Position numbers and translations under genes: made by a program. Positions 25,233-33,717 of a DNA stretch of 64,000 nucleotides are shown piece by piece; position 1 is the first letter of the stretch, and each line of letters starts with the position of its first letter. Origin of the DNA: Bacilli bacterium (GTDB lineage: Bacteria > Bacillota_I > Bacilli_A > RF39 > UBA660). The notes beneath the pieces were generated by a model. It ran no database searches. It was not told where the DNA came from and saw only the letters and a program-made list of their open reading frames with translations. Location of the stretch: assembly GCA_017544525.1 (NCBI GenBank), contig JAFYEA010000018.1:1-64000 (forward strand), given 5' to 3'.

Positions 25233-26657
25233 ATGAGAAAAATAAATGATTTATTAAAAGATGATGTATATAATAGATTACTAGCCAAATTTGAAGAAAA
25301 CGGACCTTTTTCTTTTGGTAAGGAATATGATACTACAATTTATTGGTATGAGGGAAATGATATTCCTATGGATTATATGGCATTTGGAAGATATATTTAT
25401 GCCATTAGATATCAAAAAAAGAAATTGTATGAAGTACCTAGATCATTTAGAACAGAAGAGTTTTATATTAATACTTTTTATTATACATATGATTATATTA
25501 AAGATAATATTTATGAATTTAACAGAAATTTTTTTAAAGATTTAATAATGAATAATGAAGGTTGTTTAGAATTTAAAAAGAATTGCTTTTCTATTATGCC
25601 TTTAAAATATATAGATGAAGAGATGGTTAGCTTAGCTATTTTGTGTGGTAATGATTGGGCTGATCAAGAATGGTTATTAACTGTTTTGGAAAGAAAACCA
25701 GAAGTAATTACTGAAGATGTCTGGAAACTAGCGGCTAGATTATATGGAAGACGAACATTTGAAAAAATAATAAGTATTACTCCTAATGAATATAAAGATG
25801 AAGAATGGTATTTAGAATTATTTAAATGTACATATCATTTAGGAGTTAGATTAGATGGAAGAGATACTTATCATGGATGTGATGATAGAACTGTATTAAT
25901 GGATTATGTTGATCAAGAAGTATTAACAAAAGAATTTTTAACTAAATTACTTTTAGATGATATTAGAAATATTGCAAGATTTAATGAATATGCTCTTGAA
26001 ACAAAAATCGTTACTGGGTTAGATGTAATGGGAAATCCTATTGAGAAAAAAATATGGCAAGTTGCTTTAGAAGCAGATGGAAAAACAATTGAATATATTG
26101 ATTTAAATGAAGAAAGAATTAAGTACTTTAAATCATTATATGATAGAGATTCTATTGAATATATTACATTTAAATACAAATATAGAGATTATAAAAGGTC
26201 TAAGAAGCCGATAGTTGAGAATGATGATTTAACTTTAGTAGCACTTGATGCATTACTATATGCAAGAGAAGGTGATGATCCAACAAAGGCCATCGATAAT
26301 GAAATAAAAAGAAATAGGGATAATATGAAAAAAAGTGTTGATAAGTTACCTGTGTTCTATTATGGAGATGTTCCAGAAGAATATTCTAAAGAATATGATT
26401 CAGAAGAATATCTAGATATGATTTATGAAAAATTAGGTATTAAAATAATTGATGATAGCGATTATCTTTTATATAAAGTTTCATTGCCAGATAATTGTAG
26501 TATTGAATATAAAGATTACTATGGAGTTTTAAAAGATAATGATGGTAATGAATTAATACACTTTTTTCGAGATGATAAGTTTTATGATAGACAAGCATAT
26601 GTTTCTTATATAAATCCTATGATTGAAGAAGAAACATATCAATTAATAAAAAAATAA
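25233..26657 (+). CDS. Uncharacterised protein, 474 aa
   Basis: Acidic, Tyr/Asp-rich soluble protein with no signal peptide, membrane helix or motif I recognise. The middle (about 125-250) has short helical repeats (EEMVSLAILCGNDWADQEWLLTVLERKPEVI...EDVWKLAARLYGRRTFEKIISITPNEYKDEEWYLELF split across the segment) resembling Leu/Trp helical repeats of ankyrin-like or DUF4116-type proteins. Start is ATG 25233 behind GGAGGG. The next gene follows after 24 bases and is probably in the same operon. Confidence 0.5.
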   Translation: MRKINDLLKDDVYNRLLAKFEENGPFSFGKEYDTTIYWYEGNDIPMDYMAFGRYIYAIRYQKKKLYEVPRSFRTEEFYINTFYYTYDYIKDNIYEFNRNFFKDLIMNNEGCLEFKKNCFSIMPLKYIDEEMVSLAILCGNDWADQEWLLTVLERKPEVITEDVWKLAARLYGRRTFEKIISITPNEYKDEEWYLELFKCTYHLGVRLDGRDTYHGCDDRTVLMDYVDQEVLTKEFLTKLLLDDIRNIARFNEYALETKIVTGLDVMGNPIEKKIWQVALEADGKTIEYIDLNEERIKYFKSLYDRDSIEYITFKYKYRDYKRSKKPIVENDDLTLVALDALLYAREGDDPTKAIDNEIKRNRDNMKKSVDKLPVFYYGDVPEEYSKEYDSEEYLDMIYEKLGIKIIDDSDYLLYKVSLPDNCSIEYKDYYGVLKDNDGNELIHFFRDDKFYDRQAYVSYINPMIEEETYQLIKK

Positions 26658-26681
26658 TTATTAAAAACACGGGAGTATAAT

Positions 26682-27359
26682 ATGAATAATGATTATTACA
26701 AAAACCTTAATGACATGATTAAAAAATATTGTATTGATTTTGAAGAAGTGGGTAAAGAAGCCACTACCGAAAGCAATTTAATGAAAGAAGATTTATTTGA
26801 AGAGCATTATAAAGAATTTTTTATTGATAGGTTATTAAAAGATTTAATTGAGAATTATATTAAAGGTATAAATATTAATAATGCTTCTACTGCTAAAAAT
26901 GTTAAAACATTTGAAATTAGATTCATTGAGGAAATACAAGGACATCTTGATTTTTTTCAAGATTATTTAACATATAGAAAATGTTTATATGCTAAAACAA
27001 ATCAATATATGATTGGTTATAATTTTGATTTAGAAGATGAAAAAGGAAATGTATGCTTTAATAAAGAAGATGTAATTAATTATATATTAGGTGTTTTAAA
27101 TACAAAAGAATATGAGATTCAAGATATACATCAATCAGAATGGGAAGATATTGTTCCTAAAAGAGTTAGTTATGGCGGACCATATAATAAACCAAAATCA
27201 TCATTTGAAAAGAAAGAAATGAGAATCTCTTTCAATTGTACTATAGAACAATTAATAAACATGTATAATATGGAAACAATGAGATATTCATATATATATG
27301 ATGCTGATAATTATAGAAAAGAGTCAGATGCTTTTCAAGAAAGAATAAAAAAAATATAA
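26682..27359 (+). CDS. Uncharacterised protein, 225 aa
   Basis: Mixed helical, acidic protein lacking signal peptide or known motif. A basic segment (VPKRVSYGGPYNKPKSSFEKKEMRIS, about 160-190) is set between acidic helices. Co-transcribed with the 474-aa unknown; spacing of 24 bases with GGGAG ahead. No function proposed. Confidence 0.45.
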   Translation: MNNDYYKNLNDMIKKYCIDFEEVGKEATTESNLMKEDLFEEHYKEFFIDRLLKDLIENYIKGININNASTAKNVKTFEIRFIEEIQGHLDFFQDYLTYRKCLYAKTNQYMIGYNFDLEDEKGNVCFNKEDVINYILGVLNTKEYEIQDIHQSEWEDIVPKRVSYGGPYNKPKSSFEKKEMRISFNCTIEQLINMYNMETMRYSYIYDADNYRKESDAFQERIKKI

Positions 27360-27388
27360 TTGTTATATTTTCAACAATATATTTTTTT
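27359..27388. terminator. Weak terminator between convergent genes
   Basis: ATTGTT (27359-27364), 8-base loop, AACAAT (27373-27378), with a T7 run for the plus strand. Confidence 0.5.
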
Positions 27389-28345
27389 ATTAGTTTTTCT
27401 ATAATCTAATATGTAGTATATTAGTCCTGATAGTATAAAAGAAACAATAGTTATGCATACAAATCCTTTTATATGAGTTATTTTTAACAACGAATTAAAT
27501 ACATAAATAATATATACATGAATTATATAAACATAATCACATATTTTTCGCATCATTTTCAAATCTATATTTTTAATGTTTATATTAATTTTAAGTGATA
27601 ATATAAAAAGAATTATAGGAAATGCCATATTAAAAACTGTAATATCTAAATGTATACCATAACCTAATTTTTTATATAAAAAATAACTCTCAATAAAAGA
27701 TACTATTGCAAAAACAATTAAATATGATATATATTTTGTTGTTTTTATAGCTATAGTTTTTTTGTTGTATTTATAAATTAACCCACCAATCATTAATAAT
27801 GGAAGTGCAAAAAATAGTGAATTTCTCGCTGTACCAATGTATTTTAAATAATGATGGACTACTATTAATGATTCACAATTAAATAATTTATAATACTCAG
27901 TAAATAATATAGATATCATTAGTAAAGGAATAATTAGAAAATATTTTTTACTATTATTAATTCTATCAAAAAAGTAATATATTAATAATCCAAATAATAA
28001 TGCAGATAAATACCATAGATGACGATATCCAAATAGTAATTGATAAATTATATTATTTATGGATTCATTTGCATATAAAATAAGTGGAATATATACAATT
28101 GTAGACAACACATATAAGATGCATATCCTTTTAATATATGATTTCTTTTGAATATAATCCATTTTAGTGAAATAATAACCACTTGATAAAAAGAATAGCG
28201 GTACACAAAACCTAAATAGATATTGACCATAGTAATAGTTATATGTTTTATTTACAAACAATGGTAAACAATGTGACCCAATGATAAGTATTGTTGCTAT
28301 TACTTTTAAAATATCTAAAGTGTTATTATAATTTTTATTTTTCAT
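27371..28345 (-). CDS. Acyltransferase family 3 membrane protein
   Basis: About 324 aa with some ten hydrophobic helices. The N-terminal signature LDILKVIATILIIGSHCLPL has the conserved His of the family (OafA/Acyl_transf_3), and FRFCVPLFFLSSGYYFTK follows. These enzymes O-acylate surface glycans or lipids. GGAG lies 8 bases before ATG 28345 and only 2 before ATG 28351, so the inner start is preferred. Ends with TGA. Not adjacent to glycan genes, so the acceptor is unknown. Confidence 0.8.
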   Translation of the reverse strand: MKNKNYNNTLDILKVIATILIIGSHCLPLFVNKTYNYYYGQYLFRFCVPLFFLSSGYYFTKMDYIQKKSYIKRICILYVLSTIVYIPLILYANESINNIIYQLLFGYRHLWYLSALLFGLLIYYFFDRINNSKKYFLIIPLLMISILFTEYYKLFNCESLIVVHHYLKYIGTARNSLFFALPLLMIGGLIYKYNKKTIAIKTTKYISYLIVFAIVSFIESYFLYKKLGYGIHLDITVFNMAFPIILFILSLKININIKNIDLKMMRKICDYVYIIHVYIIYVFNSLLKITHIKGFVCITIVSFILSGLIYYILDYRKTNKKIYC

Positions 28346-28462
28346 ATGCATAACTCCATTAATTAATTATATCATTCATATAAAAAAATCAAAATATTAA
28401 ATGATTTTTATTATTTGAAATTATTAAACAATTATGATATATTTTGTATAGGAGGATTATAT

Positions 28463-28870
28463 ATGATAAAAAAGTTTATGAAAAGAGAAAGCGATAGTGT
28501 CGAGTTGCGTGTAAAAATAAATGAATTTTTAAAATTATCTAGTGAAATATGCCAAATTGAAAATATAGAGAATATGGATATTCAAGAATTAAATGATCTA
28601 AAAATTAAAACAATTGCTTATATAAATAGTTATTTGCGTAAATGTATGGGAACAAATTTGGATCGTTTATATGTTTATCTAGACTCAGAAAGACCTGATT
28701 TTTCAGCATATCTTGCATTAAGAAATGATAAAGCCACACTTGTATTTAGGCAAGATGAAGTAGGTCAGGCACACCATTCTTATTTTGATACTGCTGCTGA
28801 TGTATTAAAAGGAATGCAATTTGTAGAAAATCTTATACAAAAGGATAAAAAAGAGGGAAAAAGTTTATAA
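28463..28870 (+). CDS. Uncharacterised small protein, 135 aa
   Basis: Start ATG 28463 after TAGGAGG. Helical N-terminus (VELRVKINEFLKLSSEI) and a mixed C-terminal half with LYVYLDSERPDFSAYLALRNDKATLVFRQDE. No known domain. Own terminator, so probably monocistronic. Confidence 0.45.
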   Translation: MIKKFMKRESDSVELRVKINEFLKLSSEICQIENIENMDIQELNDLKIKTIAYINSYLRKCMGTNLDRLYVYLDSERPDFSAYLALRNDKATLVFRQDEVGQAHHSYFDTAADVLKGMQFVENLIQKDKKEGKSL

Positions 28871-28896
28871 TTCTAACTTCAAAGTTAGAATTTTTA
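28870..28896 (+). terminator. Terminator
   Basis: TTCTAACT, loop TCAA, AGTTAGAA, T-run; starts at the stop codon of the 135-aa gene. Confidence 0.75.
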
Positions 28897-28912
28897 TATT
28901 AAGGAGATTAAC

Positions 28913-29473
28913 ATGAAAAAGATAGTATTAGTAACTGGTAATATGAAAAAATTAATAAGTGCTAGACAATTCTTAGAACCATATGGTTTTATAGTGGATA
29001 ATGAGAAAATGGATACAACTGAAATACAATCTAATTCCATTGAAGATATAGCAGCATTTTCTGCTAAAGAAGCTAGCGATAAATTAAAATGTACAGTTTT
29101 AAAAAATGATACTGGATTCTTTATAGAAGCTTTGGGTGGTTTTCCTGGACCATATACTCATTATGTGATGGAAAGAATAGGTACTGATGGAATACTTAAG
29201 TTAATGAAAGGAATAGAAAATAGAAAAGCATATTATAAAGAAGCATTTGCTTATTGTGAATATGGTAAAGAACCTGTAGTATTTGTATCTATTACAGGTG
29301 GGAAACTAGCAAAAAGAAAAAGTGGTAAATATGGTCTTAGAATAGATCCAATATTTATACCAGGCGGACATAATAAAACAATGGCACATTTTAATGATGA
29401 TGAAAGATTTAAAACATGGAATACTTCTGCTTATGATAAACTTGCTAAATATGTATTAAATAAAAAGCACTAA
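28913..29473 (+). CDS. Non-canonical purine NTP pyrophosphatase family protein (second of three)
   Basis: 186 aa HAM1/ITPase-type protein: IVLVTGNMKKLISARQFLEPYG, then MDTTEIQ, VLKNDTGFFIEALGGFPGPYTHYVMER (the segment matching ADDSGL...PGxYSAR) and KRKSGKYG...DPIFIPGG with the conserved late DPIF. A close paralogue of the gene at 53826 (shared MDTxEIQ, ALGGFP, YTHY, CEYGKEPVVF, KRKSGK). The Tyr-Thr-His in place of Ser-Ala-Arg suggests altered substrate choice. Shine-Dalgarno AAGGAG. Confidence 0.75.
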   Translation: MKKIVLVTGNMKKLISARQFLEPYGFIVDNEKMDTTEIQSNSIEDIAAFSAKEASDKLKCTVLKNDTGFFIEALGGFPGPYTHYVMERIGTDGILKLMKGIENRKAYYKEAFAYCEYGKEPVVFVSITGGKLAKRKSGKYGLRIDPIFIPGGHNKTMAHFNDDERFKTWNTSAYDKLAKYVLNKKH

Positions 29474-29490
29474 CAAAAGTTAGTGTTTTT
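29468..29490 (+). terminator. Terminator
   Basis: CACTAAC, loop AAAA, GTTAGTG, T5; the stem contains the stop codon. Confidence 0.8.
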
Positions 29491-29598
29491 ATATATTATG
29501 AAAATCAATATGTATATATGTAAATAATAAAGTTGATATAAAGACTATTAAATAAATTATCAATATGTTAAAATAGTATCATAATAGAGGTCGATAGT

Positions 29599-31422
29599 AT
29601 GAATGAAAGTGTTGCAAAATTGATTAAAAAAAATAAAATCACAAATAATGCATTACTAGATATATACATTTATGATGTTAAGGAATTTACATATGAAAAA
29701 AAGAAATATGTTATAATTTATCTATACTCAGAAGGAGAGTATAGTTCCGTTGAAATCAATAATAAAAAACCGATTTATGAATCTATTTTAATTACGGTTG
29801 CAGCTAGAACAGCAAGACCAAATACATTTTTTGTCTGTTATGAAAAAGATGATGTTAAAGATGGTATGAAAATAACATCATATACATTAGATCTTAAGAC
29901 AAGAGATTATAGTAAACATAAAGTAAATGAATATGAAGCTTTAAATTATGATATATTTGAAAGTGATGATAATCATTTGAATATGATTACTTATTTGAAT
30001 GAAATTGAAAATGAGAATATATCATTTTTGCCAAAAAAATTTGAAAAATACTATTTATGTGTATGTGGTGAAATAAATCCTATAGATGGAAAAGCATGTA
30101 AAAAATGTGGCATTAAAAAACAACTGATTGAAAAGTTATCAACTATTGAGGGTGTTGAAAAAGCATATGTAACTCAAAAATTTAAAGAATATAAATTCAA
30201 TTCAAAAAATAAAGAGGATGAATTTGATAATTTTAAAGGTGAATTGTTTGATAAAGATTCTGAATATAAAATTAACAAAAAAAATATACCAGATGAATTT
30301 ATAGAAGAATTATTTAAGGATTCATCTCACAAAATAAAAGATTATGATAATAGGAAAAAAAGAAATAAAATAATACTAGCTATATGCATTGCTATTATAC
30401 TAATTATTATTGGTGTTATAATTGGTAGTGCTATTAATTCTGAAAATATAAGAGTAAATTTTATTGCAAAGTATTGTGACGAATCAAATTATAAAAAAAT
30501 TTATAATGTGAATGATTTGCTTGATAATGCAACATGTCCAAATATTGTTAATTACCTATATAACAAAAAAAATATGGGAATACCTAAAGATGATATAGAA
30601 GAATTAATTGAATCTAATAACAAGACAATATATGAAATCTATAACAAAGTAATGGGTGAGGAATTATATATAAGTTTGAATGTTGATCCATATAAAGATA
30701 ATTATAACATTACAAATAAAGAGTATATTAGGTATTTAGGTGATAATGATGTTGAAGTTGAACCAAAATGGGTTAATAAAACTATGTCTAATTCAATTAA
30801 AAACGATGATAAAGAACTATTTGAATTAACTTCAAGATTATATAAGAATTCTAATATGATTGGAGCGAGTGGCATTTTTACTCCATCAGATAAATCTGCT
30901 GAAGAATTAACAAAATTAAGTTCTTATAGTTTAATATATCATCAAAATACCAAAAATAAAGATTGTTACTTATCTGATTTATATAGTATAGAAAACATTA
31001 ATTATTTAAATCAATTTAATGAAAACGCTTGTAGTAGCAATATGATATGCCATGATTCTAAAACTTTAGATAATTTTATTAAATCTGGTGGAACTATTAA
31101 AAAATGCGATTTAATTGGTATGTTTAATTATTGGAATTTTACCAAGTTTAAACAAGAAGAATATAATTCTTTTGAAAAACTATTAAAGTTATATAAAAAA
31201 TCTAAGTGCAATATTAATGAAAAAGTGGGTAGAGAAACCCCATTAGATATATTTCTAGACAAAAAAGCAGGGTCATCTTATAATTATATTATTTGCGAGT
31301 TTTCTAAAGATTTAAATATGTATAAAAAAGAATGTAATAGTTTAAAAAAATATTATAAATTATTGAAAAAATATGGTGCTAAGTGTAGTTACAACTGTGA
31401 TGATGAAAAGTATTTTAAATAA
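29599..31422 (+). CDS. Zinc-ribbon single-pass membrane protein of unknown function
   Basis: 607 aa. N-terminal cytoplasmic part (1-145), then a zinc ribbon CVCGEINPIDGKACKKCG (C-x-C-x11-C-x2-C, about 154-171), a charged linker, one transmembrane helix (about 254-275, LAICIAIILIIIGVIIGSAI) and an extracytoplasmic C-terminal domain with 10 or so cysteines. Toward the end there are ankyrin-like units (KLLKLYKKSKCNINEKVGRETPLDIFL; YYKLLKKYGAKC). Domain architecture resembles membrane sensors, but no family is recognised. Followed after 9 bases by the SHOCT protein. Confidence 0.5.
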   Translation: MNESVAKLIKKNKITNNALLDIYIYDVKEFTYEKKKYVIIYLYSEGEYSSVEINNKKPIYESILITVAARTARPNTFFVCYEKDDVKDGMKITSYTLDLKTRDYSKHKVNEYEALNYDIFESDDNHLNMITYLNEIENENISFLPKKFEKYYLCVCGEINPIDGKACKKCGIKKQLIEKLSTIEGVEKAYVTQKFKEYKFNSKNKEDEFDNFKGELFDKDSEYKINKKNIPDEFIEELFKDSSHKIKDYDNRKKRNKIILAICIAIILIIIGVIIGSAINSENIRVNFIAKYCDESNYKKIYNVNDLLDNATCPNIVNYLYNKKNMGIPKDDIEELIESNNKTIYEIYNKVMGEELYISLNVDPYKDNYNITNKEYIRYLGDNDVEVEPKWVNKTMSNSIKNDDKELFELTSRLYKNSNMIGASGIFTPSDKSAEELTKLSSYSLIYHQNTKNKDCYLSDLYSIENINYLNQFNENACSSNMICHDSKTLDNFIKSGGTIKKCDLIGMFNYWNFTKFKQEEYNSFEKLLKLYKKSKCNINEKVGRETPLDIFLDKKAGSSYNYIICEFSKDLNMYKKECNSLKKYYKLLKKYGAKCSYNCDDEKYFK

Positions 31423-31431
31423 GGAGTTATT

Positions 31432-32106
31432 ATGGATTATTATGATTATAGTTATGATATTTTAAGTTCTTTAGAAGCTATTGATGGATTAGGAGAATCA
31501 AAACCTGTATTAAACAATATGAATTACATGAAATATAGTAAAGTCAAGATAACTAAGGATTGTATAATTTTATATCCTTATAAGATTGACAATGCTAATG
31601 AATTTTATGTTCAAAAAATAAAAATTGATAATGTTGAGTATTTTAAAGAAGAAGGAGAAATGTATCGTGAGCAAGTAGTTAGTGGTGGTGGTTCAACTGG
31701 AATCAATATCCCCGGAGCTATAATAGGGGATATGATTGCGGGTCCAGCAGGAATGGTTCTTGGAGGATCAAGAAAAGTTGAAGAAATAAAGACTGAAACA
31801 GTTACGCATGATGATAGAATAGTTATCTTATCTTATTACTATGATAAAGAATATAGTGATACTAAAACCACATTAATGTTTGATTATGATTTTTATAGTT
31901 TCTTTTTAGATAACATTCCCGAAAAAGAATACAAATATGTTATTGAAAATAGAAGAAATAAAAAATCAAAGGAAAAAAGCGAACCAAAAGAAGTCAAAAT
32001 AAATAGTAAGGATAAACTAAAAGAAATAAAACAGTTATTTGATGAAGGACTGATAACAGAAGAAGAATATAAAGAGAAAAGAAAAAATATTATTAATAGT
32101 ATTTAA
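31432..32106 (+). CDS. SHOCT domain protein
   Basis: 224 aa. An N-terminal PH-like or beta-rich region (35-70), a Gly-rich hydrophobic stretch (GSTGINIPGAIIGDMIAG..., about 83-108) that may be a membrane-associated glycine zipper, and a C-terminal SHOCT domain (about 193-224: LKEIKQLFDEGLITEEEYKEKR). SHOCT domains are short oligomerisation or targeting helices. Probably works with the zinc-ribbon membrane protein encoded just upstream. Confidence 0.65.
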   Translation: MDYYDYSYDILSSLEAIDGLGESKPVLNNMNYMKYSKVKITKDCIILYPYKIDNANEFYVQKIKIDNVEYFKEEGEMYREQVVSGGGSTGINIPGAIIGDMIAGPAGMVLGGSRKVEEIKTETVTHDDRIVILSYYYDKEYSDTKTTLMFDYDFYSFFLDNIPEKEYKYVIENRRNKKSKEKSEPKEVKINSKDKLKEIKQLFDEGLITEEEYKEKRKNIINSI

Positions 32107-32134
32107 AAAACACTAATAATTGTTAGTGTTTTTT
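32105..32134. terminator. Bidirectional terminator
   Basis: AAAAAACACTAA, 6-base loop, TTAGTGTTTTTT between two convergent genes. Confidence 0.8.
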
Positions 32135-32791
32135 AATTAATACATACATTATTTTATCAAAGTGATTATCTATTTGAGTTATACCATATTCTATTATTTC
32201 AAAATTATTATTTTTTAATTCTTTGAATAAAGTATCAAAATTAACAATTTTACAACTGGTAGTTGCCACATTTAACTCTTTATTTGATTCTTGATGTGTT
32301 CTTTTAATATTATTAAAAGCTTTTGATATATCACTTTCACATTCTTTTATACCATCTCCCATAGTTAGTATTAATGAATATCCATTTTCATTTAAATGAT
32401 TATATATGAATTGATAGAATTTGTTTCTATCTTCTTTTAGAACAAGCATATGAAGACAGGCAACTGAAAATATAAAACCAAAAGTATTATCTAATTTATC
32501 TTTTGTTACATCTAATACTTTGTAGTTGTTTTTATGTTTTTGGTCTTGATTAATACAATATTTAATTGCTTCTTTAGATATATCAGTGGCTAGAACATTA
32601 TAGTTTATATTTAATAAATATCTAGCATCTCTACCTTCACCACAACCTATTTCTAATAAATTTGTATCTTTTAGATTGTATTTAACAATAATATCTTCTA
32701 CTATTTTGGTATTATTATTTGTTGACCAAACTAAACCTTTATTATGAACTTGTTTATATCTTTTATCATATGCTTCATAATATTTTTTCAT
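32123..32791 (-). CDS. Class I SAM-dependent methyltransferase
   Basis: 222 aa. Motif I LLEIGCGEGRDARYLL (about 45-60), motif II VLATDIS, then FGFIFSVACLHML at the motif IV position, as in the Methyltransf_25/11 group. Substrate unknown; the acidic-free active site gives no hint. Weak Shine-Dalgarno (ATGGTGAA). Probably monocistronic. Confidence 0.8.
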   Translation of the reverse strand: MKKYYEAYDKRYKQVHNKGLVWSTNNNTKIVEDIIVKYNLKDTNLLEIGCGEGRDARYLLNINYNVLATDISKEAIKYCINQDQKHKNNYKVLDVTKDKLDNTFGFIFSVACLHMLVLKEDRNKFYQFIYNHLNENGYSLILTMGDGIKECESDISKAFNNIKRTHQESNKELNVATTSCKIVNFDTLFKELKNNNFEIIEYGITQIDNHFDKIMYVLIKKH

Positions 32792-32824
32792 ATATATTTC
32801 ACCATTTCAATTATAACATATATA

Positions 32825-33352
32825 TTATTTGTTACATGCATTAATTGCTTTTTCTAATGCTTCTTTAGGATTATTAGCGCTTATACATTTAATTCTTTTT
32901 CTATCATCAAAGTATTTGTTAGACAGTTGTTTTGACCAACCACTAAAAGATTCAACAGTAATGATAGGGATACCTGCTTGATATGCGATTGCCATTTCCG
33001 TTAGCGTTCCACTTCCTCCAGATATTGCTATTATAACATCACATGATAAAACCAAAGTAAACTCTCGACCTCCGCCAATATCTAATCCCGAATTAATTAA
33101 TATTGTTGGTCTAAATTTACCAAATAATTTTTTAGATTTACATCCTGCAACTCCAACTGTAATTCCATCATTTTTACTTGCTTCTTTTGCTGCTTCAGTT
33201 GATAATGAAGTGTATTCTTTTTCCGCTCCATATACTAGTATATTTCCAGATTTAGCAATTAATTTACCCAATTCTTTTGCAAACATCATTGCTTCATTAC
33301 TATAGTTTAAATCTACTGCCGATCCCATTATTCCAATTTGTATTTTTTTCAT
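32825..33352 (-). CDS. SLOG/LOG-like nucleotide-binding Rossmann protein (TIGR00725-type)
   Basis: 175 aa. It opens with KIQIGIMGSAVDLN (nucleotide-binding loop), then GKLIAKSGNILVYGA and the family core SGGSGTLTEMAIAYQAGIPII (a GGxGTxxE motif), as in LOG/TIGR00725 proteins, whose members include nucleotide-sugar-type hydrolases and cofactor carriers. Start is ATG 33352 after AAAGGAGG; a longer frame to 33442 runs through a terminator. Expression is apparently controlled by the histidine leader peptide and attenuator upstream, so a role in histidine or purine-linked metabolism is worth considering, but that is inference. Confidence 0.7.
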   Translation of the reverse strand: MKKIQIGIMGSAVDLNYSNEAMMFAKELGKLIAKSGNILVYGAEKEYTSLSTEAAKEASKNDGITVGVAGCKSKKLFGKFRPTILINSGLDIGGGREFTLVLSCDVIIAISGGSGTLTEMAIAYQAGIPIITVESFSGWSKQLSNKYFDDRKRIKCISANNPKEALEKAINACNK

Positions 33353-33378
33353 ATTATTTCCTCCTTTTAAATTAAAAA

Positions 33379-33477
33379 CCATACAAGTAGTACTTGTATG
33401 GTATGTATTCTTAATACTAGATACAAGCACTACAAATAGCACTTGTAACTACAATAAATTAATGCAGTAACAAGTGC
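33379..33477 (-). promoter_or_regulatory. Five-segment transcription attenuator of the SLOG gene
   Basis: On the minus strand, five segments can pair in two ways. Segment 1 (33477-33470, GCACTTGT, inside the leader ORF) pairs with 2 (33446-33439, ACAAGTGC); 2 can instead pair with 3 (33430-33421, GTGCTTGTAT); 3 with 4 (ATACAAG within 33401-33393); 4 with 5. The 4:5 hairpin (CCATACAAG, loop TACTA, CTTGTATGG, T5) is an intrinsic terminator. 1:2 plus 3:4 prevents it, 2:3 allows it. Confidence 0.75.
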
Positions 33478-33521
33478 GGATTATTATGGTGGAATAAATT
33501 ATTAATTATTAGCTTTGACAT
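33459..33521 (-). CDS. Histidine-rich leader peptide (20 codons) of the SLOG gene
   Basis: ATG at 33521, Shine-Dalgarno AAGGAGTGAG 8 bases before, stop TAA at 33461-33459. Four of 20 residues are His (an adjacent HH pair at positions 11-12, further His at 16 and 20). A ribosome waiting on the HH codons leaves attenuator segment 1 free; one at the stop codon covers it. Followed by the attenuator, so its role is regulatory. Confidence 0.75.
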   Translation of the reverse strand: MSKLIINNLFHHNNPHLLLH

Positions 33522-33550
33522 AGCAATCTCACTCCTTTTTAATTAAATTA

Positions 33551-33578
33551 ATACTATCATATATATTTTTTGTGTCAA
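33551..33578 (-). promoter_or_regulatory. Promoter of the leader/SLOG transcript
   Basis: Minus strand TTGACA (33578-33573), 16 bases, TAGTAT (33556-33551). Confidence 0.7.
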
Positions 33579-33593
33579 ATATAAGATTTGACA
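33573..33593. promoter_or_regulatory. Palindrome joining two divergent -35 boxes
   Basis: TGTCAAAT, ATAAG, ATTTGACA: a perfect 8-bp inverted repeat in which each arm contains one of the two TTGACA boxes. A shared operator is possible. Confidence 0.5.
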
Positions 33594-33616
33594 TAAATAA
33601 TCAAGTGTGTTAATAT
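33588..33616 (+). promoter_or_regulatory. Promoter of the leader/M20 peptidase transcript
   Basis: TTGACA (33588-33593), 17 bases, TAATAT (33611-33616) with a TGT extension. A small hairpin ATCAGA/TCTGAT (33623-33639) lies in the 5' leader. Confidence 0.75.
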
Positions 33617-33657
33617 TATGCCATCAGAAATAATCTGATAGAAAGGATGTTATTTAT

Positions 33658-33717
33658 ATGAAAAATAATTTATTTAGTTGGCATCATCATATAGGTAACA
33701 CTTATACAAATAGATAA
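33658..33717 (+). CDS. Histidine leader peptide (19 codons) of the M20 peptidase gene
   Basis: Peptide MKNNLFSWHHHIGNTYTNR from ATG 33658, with GAAAGGATG about 10 bases upstream. Three consecutive His codons (33682-33690) follow one Trp codon, just as in hisL-type leader peptides. It ends at TAA 33715-33717, directly before an attenuator whose first segment lies inside the ORF. The peptide itself probably has no function; its translation is the sensor. Confidence 0.8.
   Translation: MKNNLFSWHHHIGNTYTNR

Noticed and set aside
33352..33442. 30-residue N-terminal extension of the SLOG protein
   Set aside because: It would be translated through the attenuator terminator; a strong Shine-Dalgarno precedes ATG 33352.
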